From contig JANQDY010000094.1 of assembly GCA_028278625.1 (NCBI GenBank), forward strand, positions 1 through 6,848: a stretch of DNA of 6,848 nt. Direction: 5' to 3'. Below, in pieces: positions 1 through 4,717 of this stretch. The DNA is from Thermodesulfobacteriota bacterium. GTDB taxonomy: Bacteria; Desulfobacterota; DSM-4660; Desulfatiglandales; Desulfatiglandaceae. The notes beneath the pieces were generated by a model. The model had not been told where the DNA came from. It saw nothing but the letters and a program-made list of their open reading frames with translations, and made no database searches. The position numbers were made by a program, and so were the translations under genes. The first letter of the stretch is position 1; each line of letters opens with the position of its first letter.

Positions 1-2721
1 GTTGTTGTGAATAAGGTTGCTATCGCTGCCGTAAACATAGATTCCCTTGGCGTTGTTATTGTAGATGCTGCAGTTTCGGATTTCATTGCTTCCACCGGAA
101 ATAAGGTGAATGCCATATTCATTATGATGAATGCCACAATTCCATATGGTGTTATTGGATCCGTTATTGACGGTGATACCGCTGCTCGCCGCCATAAAGT
201 TCTGGAGAACAAAATTCAGAATCACCACGTTTGAAGCGTTATCGATGATGAATCCATCCGTCCAGAGTTCTGCACCAGTGGCATCTATGTTCGGCATCGG
301 GCTGTCCGAACCGTCAATGGTCACATTGTCCTGGGTGATTTTCAGTTGCGCATCATTTTCGCCGTTTCCAACACTGTAGGTCCCAGAGGCCACGTGCAGG
401 ACATAGGTCCCCGCGGTCCCGTTGTTGATCATGGAAAGGGCGTAGTGCAGTGTCTTAAAGGGGCTTCCCGCACTTCCGTCGTTTGAGTCGCTACCGTTTT
501 CAATATCCACATAGTAGGTACCAGGGGAGAGTCTTGTGCCTTCATATTTCAGAACAAAGGCATCCGTGCCCCCGCCCAGGGTTCCCTGGTACGGGTTTTG
601 TGTGGGAAAGTTGCTGGACATGGTGTATCCCGTAACGTAAGCGTTCTCCGCAGTGTCCGTTACAATACCGTATCCGTAATCGTTGCCGGAACCGCCGAAA
701 TAGGTGGAATATTCCAGGGTATTTTCAGCCTGGGAAAATTTTGTGATGAAGAGATCTCTACTGCTGTTCAAGTAAGCCTGATAGGGATTCTGGGTCGGAA
801 AATCAAGGGAATTGGTTTGCCCCGTGACGTAGGCATTTCCCGATGCGTCCAAGGCGATTCCGAACCCTTTATCGGTTGCGGAGCCCCCTAGATAAGTGGA
901 GTAGGTAAGGCTGCTTCCGGTGGACGCCAGTTTGGTTATAAAGGCATCGGTAGAGCCACCATATGTTCCCTGATACGGGTTTTGTGTGGGAAAATTGCTG
1001 GAGGAGGTTTCTCCGGTGACATATGCGTTTCCCGAACTGTCTACGGCTATGCCCTTTCCAATATCGTTTTGGCTCCCACCTAGATAGGTGGAGTAGGTAA
1101 GGGAATTTCCCGTTGAGGAGAGCTCGGTTATGAAGGCATCGGCAAGACGAGCGTGGGTTGCCTGATAGGGGTTTTTGGTGGGAAAGTCGTCGGAGGCGGT
1201 ATTTCCCGTAACATATGCGTTTCCCGATGAGTCCACTGCTATGCCCTCGCCATAATCGGAACTGCTTCCCCCGAGATAAGTGGAGTAAGCAAGGGAAAGG
1301 GTGGGGTCCGAATAAGAAAGTTTGGTTATAAAGGTATCGGCACTACCACCAGGAGAGGTTCCCTGATAGGCGTTTTTCGTGGGAAAGTCGGTGGAAGCGG
1401 TCCATCCTGCGACATATGCGTTTCCTGATGAGTCTACCGCTATGCCACGTCCAAAATCGTTCTTGCTTCCCCGGAGATATGTGGAGTAAATAAGGGAGTT
1501 TCCGGTTGCGGAAAGCTTGGTTACAAAGGCATCCCAATCGCCACCATGACTTTCCTGATAGGGATTTTTGGTGGGAAAGTCGGTGGAAGTGGTTTTTCCC
1601 GTGACATATGCGTTTCCTGAGCTGTCTAACGCTATGCCCTTTCCACTATCGTTTTTGCTCCCTCCCAGATAGGTGGAATAGGAAAGGGCATTCCCCGATG
1701 CTGAAAGCTTGGTGACAAACGCATCCGTTGTACCGTTAAGAGCCCCATCGTAAGCGTTTTGCGTCGGGAAGTTACTGGAGCTGGTTTCTCCGACCACATA
1801 AGCGTTTCCGTCAGCATCAACGGCGATGCCGTATCCCACATCGTCGTCGCTTCCCCCTAAATAGGTGGAGTAATGAAGGGTGGGGTCGATGATCAAGGGA
1901 TAGCAAGGGTCGTAGGCGGCCACCTGAAAACCGTAGGCACATTTTCCATTTCCGTGCTCGCAGGCAGCATCTTTGATCAGGAATCTGCCTTCCACGGCCA
2001 TTTTTTTGCCGCCGATTTCCTGGTACACATACGGTTTTGTTTCTTTCAGTTGACCAAAATGGGTTGAGATGAGGAGTTCGCCATCCTCGTTTGTGCGCAG
2101 GCCTTTTATGCCCTCATAATTGAGCGCAATATCTCCGGGATCAGCCCCCGGTTTCAGGATAAACTCATATTTAATGGCTTTTCCGTCGCCGATAACTTTG
2201 AAATCCGTCCCTTTATACACCTCTTTGTAGAGGATGCTTTTGAAGGTGGGGACGTTTTTTTGCCATTTGGTTTTATCGCTGCCCAAAAGATAGTTGACTG
2301 TTGCCCGTTGCATGTCAAGGCCCATGGGGGAGAGTGCTTTTCGGGTATTTTGGAATGACAGTGAAAATACCAGACGTTCAGCTTTCTTTCCCGGTATCAA
2401 CCCTTCCTTTTCCCGGTCTTTTTCAGGGTCTTTCAAATTCTCATCAGCATTTCTAAAAAAATCAAAGACGATTCCTTCCTCAGTGAAGTAGAGGGTTTGA
2501 CCGGAAGTTCTTGTGTAAAATCTCACTTTCGGATCATGCTGTCCCCTGTTTTCAATGAAGTATAGGGGAAGTTTTTGATAGGAATTCAGGATGGCCGTCT
2601 TTTGGGGGGGATGCTGGATACCAGCGGTGGTGATCTCCGGACGGAAGAAGGAAAGCAGACACCACAGAAGGCATGCCGCGAAACAAACTGGTGACCGGGA
2701 ATCCGTGGGGCTTATTTTCAT
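1..2721 (-). CDS. Secreted SBBP beta-propeller / parallel beta-helix protein (3' end beyond window)
   Basis: A reading frame of 907 codons runs without a stop from the ATG at 2721 to the left edge, so the C-terminus is missing. Residues 1-34 look like a Sec signal peptide: K2 and R9, then a hydrophobic core at about 12-26. Residues 48-280 form the N-terminal domain typical of SBBP proteins, beginning YQKLPLYFIENRGQHD and ending near LIIDPT. Residues 284-727 are seven tandem SBBP repeats. From about 735 (GTYYVDIENGSDSNDGS) comes a DUF1565-like entry segment, then parallel beta-helix rungs at about 823-907 (GITVNNGSN, GIHLISGGSN, GIYVYGSDSN). It is probably an exported or cell-surface protein with a structural, adhesive or carbohydrate-binding role; no catalytic motif is visible. 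ATG 2721 is preferred because the frame is closed upstream by a TGA at 2857-2859 and a promoter lies at 2805-2834, although the ribosome site is weak (AGG at 2726-2728). The in-frame TTG at 2802 would lie upstream of the predicted transcript start. Confidence 0.93.
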   Translation of the reverse strand, partial: MKISPTDSRSPVCFAACLLWCLLSFFRPEITTAGIQHPPQKTAILNSYQKLPLYFIENRGQHDPKVRFYTRTSGQTLYFTEEGIVFDFFRNADENLKDPEKDREKEGLIPGKKAERLVFSLSFQNTRKALSPMGLDMQRATVNYLLGSDKTKWQKNVPTFKSILYKEVYKGTDFKVIGDGKAIKYEFILKPGADPGDIALNYEGIKGLRTNEDGELLISTHFGQLKETKPYVYQEIGGKKMAVEGRFLIKDAACEHGNGKCAYGFQVAAYDPCYPLIIDPTLHYSTYLGGSDDDVGYGIAVDADGNAYVVGETSSSNFPTQNAYDGALNGTTDAFVTKLSASGNALSYSTYLGGSKNDSGKGIALDSSGNAYVTGKTTSTDFPTKNPYQESHGGDWDAFVTKLSATGNSLIYSTYLRGSKNDFGRGIAVDSSGNAYVAGWTASTDFPTKNAYQGTSPGGSADTFITKLSYSDPTLSLAYSTYLGGSSSDYGEGIAVDSSGNAYVTGNTASDDFPTKNPYQATHARLADAFITELSSTGNSLTYSTYLGGSQNDIGKGIAVDSSGNAYVTGETSSSNFPTQNPYQGTYGGSTDAFITKLASTGSSLTYSTYLGGSATDKGFGIALDASGNAYVTGQTNSLDFPTQNPYQAYLNSSRDLFITKFSQAENTLEYSTYFGGSGNDYGYGIVTDTAENAYVTGYTMSSNFPTQNPYQGTLGGGTDAFVLKYEGTRLSPGTYYVDIENGSDSNDGSAGSPFKTLHYALSMINNGTAGTYVLHVASGTYSVGNGENDAQLKITQDNVTIDGSDSPMPNIDATGAELWTDGFIIDNASNVVILNFVLQNFMAASSGITVNNGSNNTIWNCGIHHNEYGIHLISGGSNEIRNCSIYNNNAKGIYVYGSDSNLIHNN
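541..1872 (-). repeat. Seven tandem SBBP repeats (about 192 bp / 64 aa each)
   Basis: Reading the minus strand, the motif YSTY(L/F)xGS recurs at residues 284, 348, 412, 479, 543, 607 and 671, which start at 1872, 1680, 1488, 1287, 1095, 903 and 711. The spacing is 64 residues except for the third unit, which has 67. Each unit follows the pattern YSTYLGGSxxDxGxGIAVD, then SSGNAYVTGxTxSxxFPTxNPYQ, then DAFxTKLSxTGNSL, which is the SBBP (beta-propeller repeat) signature. Seven units of this size would suit a closed seven-bladed propeller; the blade count is inferred from the repeat number alone. The third unit has R in place of the first G of LGGS. The fourth replaces the usual GG before DAF with ARLA. 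The seventh is the most diverged (TDTAENAYVTG). The coding DNA is also strongly repetitive, so expect assembly and recombination problems here. Confidence 0.93.
2604..2610 (-). repeat. C7 homopolymer just after the signal peptide of the SBBP gene
   Basis: The plus strand carries seven G in a row, which the coding strand reads as C7 across codons 38-40 (CCC CCC CAA, Pro-Pro-Gln). The tract sits between the predicted signal peptide and the first folded domain. A one-base slip would frameshift the whole protein. Seven bases is short for a phase-variation tract, so this is only noted as a possibility. Confidence 0.35.
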
Positions 2722-2804
2722 TAGGCCTGAACCCGCTTCGATTATGAAAGCCGCAATTCGAAATTTGTTCCGCAACCAAATAGAACAAGTCCAAATGATC
2801 AATA

Positions 2805-2834
2805 ATATTAGTTTTAGGAAACGGTTACTGTCAA
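2805..2834 (-). promoter_or_regulatory. Predicted sigma70-type promoter of the SBBP gene
   Basis: On the minus strand, TTGACA (a perfect -35) lies at 2834-2829. After an 18-bp spacer comes TAATAT (4 of 6 matches to the -10 consensus) at 2810-2805. The transcript would begin near 2798, leaving a leader of about 75 bases before the ATG at 2721. The flanking sequence is AT-rich. It is assigned by motif only; no operator palindrome was recognised. Confidence 0.5.
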
Positions 2835-2866
2835 GGGAGAATCCGGTTTCGTTGAATCATGCTGTT

Positions 2867-2894
2867 TTGAGAGCCGTTTTCTGGTTTGAATAAC
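2867..2894 (+). promoter_or_regulatory. Weak candidate promoter for the GT-C/TPR gene
   Basis: TTGAGA at 2867-2872 matches 5 of 6 bases of the -35 consensus. AATAAC at 2889-2894 matches 4 of 6 of the -10 after a 16-bp spacer. This would give a very short leader before the ATG at 2920. The match is poor and could be chance, but a divergent promoter is expected somewhere in 2722-2919 because both flanking genes read outward from it. Confidence 0.2.
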
Positions 2895-2908
2895 ACCAAA
2901 GAGTTTGT

Positions 2909-2912
2909 AGGA
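2909..2912 (+). promoter_or_regulatory. Ribosome binding site (AGGA) for the GT-C/TPR gene
   Basis: AGGA ends 7 bases before the ATG at 2920, a normal distance, and supports that start. A second ATG at 2912 opens only a three-codon frame (ATG ACA AAA TGA) whose stop overlaps the real start; it is probably incidental. Confidence 0.6.
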
Positions 2913-2919
2913 TGACAAA

Positions 2920-4662
2920 ATGAGAGATCTTAAAGCCATATTCATCCCCCTTCTTTTTTTGATGGTGGCATTTGTTCTGTATGCCAACACGTTCTCATCA
3001 ACCCTTCATCTGGATGATCCCCATGTCCTCGGGAAATTCAGGTTCAGTCCTTTTGTGTGGAGCGCCCGGCCTCTGAGCGATTTCACTTTTGCCCTCAATT
3101 ACAAAGTCCACGGCATGAGCGTTGGCGGTTACCATGTGGTTAATACACTGATCCATGCTGCTTGCGCCTATTTGGTCTTTGTTTTCATCCGGATTCTGGG
3201 TGTTGATCGCCTGCCCGCCCTGCTTGCGGGTCTTCTCTTTCTGGTTCATCCCCTCTCCACTCAAGCGGTGACCTACATCTGCCAGCGGTATTCTTCCCTG
3301 GGGGCCCTGTTTTTTATGGGTTCTTTGATCTGCTATATGAGAGCCAGAAATACGGAAAAGGTGTTCCGGTGGTATGGCGGGGCCATTGTTTTGTCGGTAT
3401 GTGCCATACTGAGCAAGGAATATACGGCAATCCTTCCGGTGGTTCTTCTGCTGGTGGAATTCTTTTTCATGGATTTGGATAAAGAGCGGAAATCAAGAAA
3501 AATGCTCTGGGTTGTACCCTTTTTTATCACCTCTTTTGCGGTTCTCGCAATAGTCGGGCGCCTGCCAGTTCATGAGATTTCTTCCTTGGATTCAATGCTT
3601 CCAAGATGGGCGCCCGAAGAAATCTCCCGCATGACCTATTTTGCTTCCGAAATAAGGATCATCTCTACGGTCTATTTGAAACTGATGCTGTTTCCTTTTG
3701 GCCAGAATATCGATCACAGCTATTTGATCACTGATAAAATATTCTCATTTGCCGTGCTCCCTTATCTCTGTGTGATGCTGCTGCTGATCGGCCTGGCGAT
3801 CTGGATTTACAGGAAGGAGAAACTGATCTCCTTTGGCATTTTGTGGACACTGATCGTATTCATTCCCACCTCAAGCCTGATACCGAACACGGAGTTCGTC
3901 GCTGAACACCGGGCATACCTGCCGCTGGTGGGGCTTTCATTTGTTGCAGCAGGGATCTGGCGGATGTCACGGCACAAAAAGAGCATTGTTTCTCTTCTGG
4001 CAGGGGTGATGGCGCTGTTCGCCATTCTGACGGTCCTGCGCAATCAAGTATGGGAGAACGAATTCACGCTCTGGCAGGATGCCCTTGAAAAATCGCCGGC
4101 CAAGGCGAGAGTGTGGGCAACCCTGGGGAAGGCCTATCTCGATAAAGGAGAATACGAAAAAGCGAAGGAGATGTCGGAAAAGGCGGTCCAACTGAAACCG
4201 GGACTCTTGCGGGCCAGCAATAATCTGGCAATCTGCTATTTGGACTATTACAGAGATGACCAAAAGGCTGAAGAGATCTTCGAATATATCTTGAGCAGGA
4301 GGCCCGGTTCACCCAGTGCGATGATGAACCTTGGCGTGATTCATATGCGCAGAAGACAGCCGGGCCGGGCCGTGGTATTTCTTGAGAAAGCCCTTGAAAT
4401 GGATGCTGAAAATGAAAAAGCCTATTTCAACCTGGCGGGGGCTTATTTCAATACTGGCGAATATGAAAAGGCATTGGGAACCGTTCAAAAGGGATTGGCT
4501 TTCTGGCCTGAGAGCAGAGACTTAAATGTATTGAGAGGGCTAACCCTCTTTCATTTAGAGGAATATGGTGAGGCGGAAAAGGGATTGATGCAGGCGCTCA
4601 CAAAGGATCCGGGCAACCGGATTATTCGGCAATACCTTGAACGGATTCAAAAATCCAGATGA
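2920..4662 (+). CDS. Polytopic GT-C-type glycosyltransferase with C-terminal TPRs (TMTC/O-mannosyltransferase-like)
   Basis: This is a complete 580-residue protein. Residues 1-375 hold ten or more hydrophobic segments, the first at about 5-22 acting as an uncleaved anchor. The first outer loop carries the acidic pair D32-D33 in the motif LHLDDPHVL, where GT-C enzymes usually place a catalytic or metal-binding acidic residue. Other family hallmarks are ARPLSDFTFALNY (49-61), GYHVVNTLIH (70-79), HPLSTQAVTYICQRYSSLG (110-128), SKEY (165-168) and EHRAYLPLVG (329-338). Residues 396-567 form five TPRs, for example WATLGKAYLDKGEYEKA (399-415) and YFNLAGAYFNTGEYEKA (502-518). Such proteins are predicted to transfer sugar from a polyprenyl-phosphate carrier to a protein or glycan on the periplasmic side, with the TPRs docking partners; substrate and sugar are unknown. 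It is transcribed divergently from the SBBP gene and convergently with the next gene, so it is probably a single-gene unit. The fold assignment is firm; the enzymatic role is inferred from the family. Confidence 0.88.
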   Translation: MRDLKAIFIPLLFLMVAFVLYANTFSSTLHLDDPHVLGKFRFSPFVWSARPLSDFTFALNYKVHGMSVGGYHVVNTLIHAACAYLVFVFIRILGVDRLPALLAGLLFLVHPLSTQAVTYICQRYSSLGALFFMGSLICYMRARNTEKVFRWYGGAIVLSVCAILSKEYTAILPVVLLLVEFFFMDLDKERKSRKMLWVVPFFITSFAVLAIVGRLPVHEISSLDSMLPRWAPEEISRMTYFASEIRIISTVYLKLMLFPFGQNIDHSYLITDKIFSFAVLPYLCVMLLLIGLAIWIYRKEKLISFGILWTLIVFIPTSSLIPNTEFVAEHRAYLPLVGLSFVAAGIWRMSRHKKSIVSLLAGVMALFAILTVLRNQVWENEFTLWQDALEKSPAKARVWATLGKAYLDKGEYEKAKEMSEKAVQLKPGLLRASNNLAICYLDYYRDDQKAEEIFEYILSRRPGSPSAMMNLGVIHMRRRQPGRAVVFLEKALEMDAENEKAYFNLAGAYFNTGEYEKALGTVQKGLAFWPESRDLNVLRGLTLFHLEEYGEAEKGLMQALTKDPGNRIIRQYLERIQKSR

Positions 4663-4681
4663 AATCCGGTAACCCAATGGA

Positions 4682-4713
4682 ATATTGCAGAATTTTCGAG
4701 AAGGATGCAATAT
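4682..4713. other. 8-bp inverted repeat in the convergent gap (possible weak bidirectional terminator)
   Basis: ATATTGCA at 4682-4689 and TGCAATAT at 4706-4713 are a perfect inverted pair with a 16-base loop. They lie in the 55-bp gap between the two convergent stop codons, where a shared terminator would be expected. The stem is AT-rich and no T-tract follows on either strand, so it does not look like a strong intrinsic terminator. No better hairpin was seen in the gap. Confidence 0.3.
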
Positions 4714-4717
4714 GGAA

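Noticed and set aside
541..1872. A CRISPR-like or non-coding repeat array
   Set aside because: The period of 192 bp is a multiple of three, the frame stays open throughout, and the translation gives clear SBBP repeats; the units are not separated by unique spacers.
2660..2680. A lipoprotein signal with FAAC as lipobox in the SBBP protein
   Set aside because: The cysteine at residue 17 lies within the hydrophobic core, with only about four hydrophobic residues before it, which is too few for a lipoprotein signal.
2722..2802. A longer SBBP protein starting at the in-frame TTG at 2802
   Set aside because: It would begin upstream of the predicted transcript start near 2798, and it would push the signal peptide away from the N-terminus.
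2591..2893. A 100-codon plus-strand open frame in front of the transferase gene
   Set aside because: It overlaps the SBBP signal peptide region and the divergent promoter, shows no family pattern and has no clear ribosome site.
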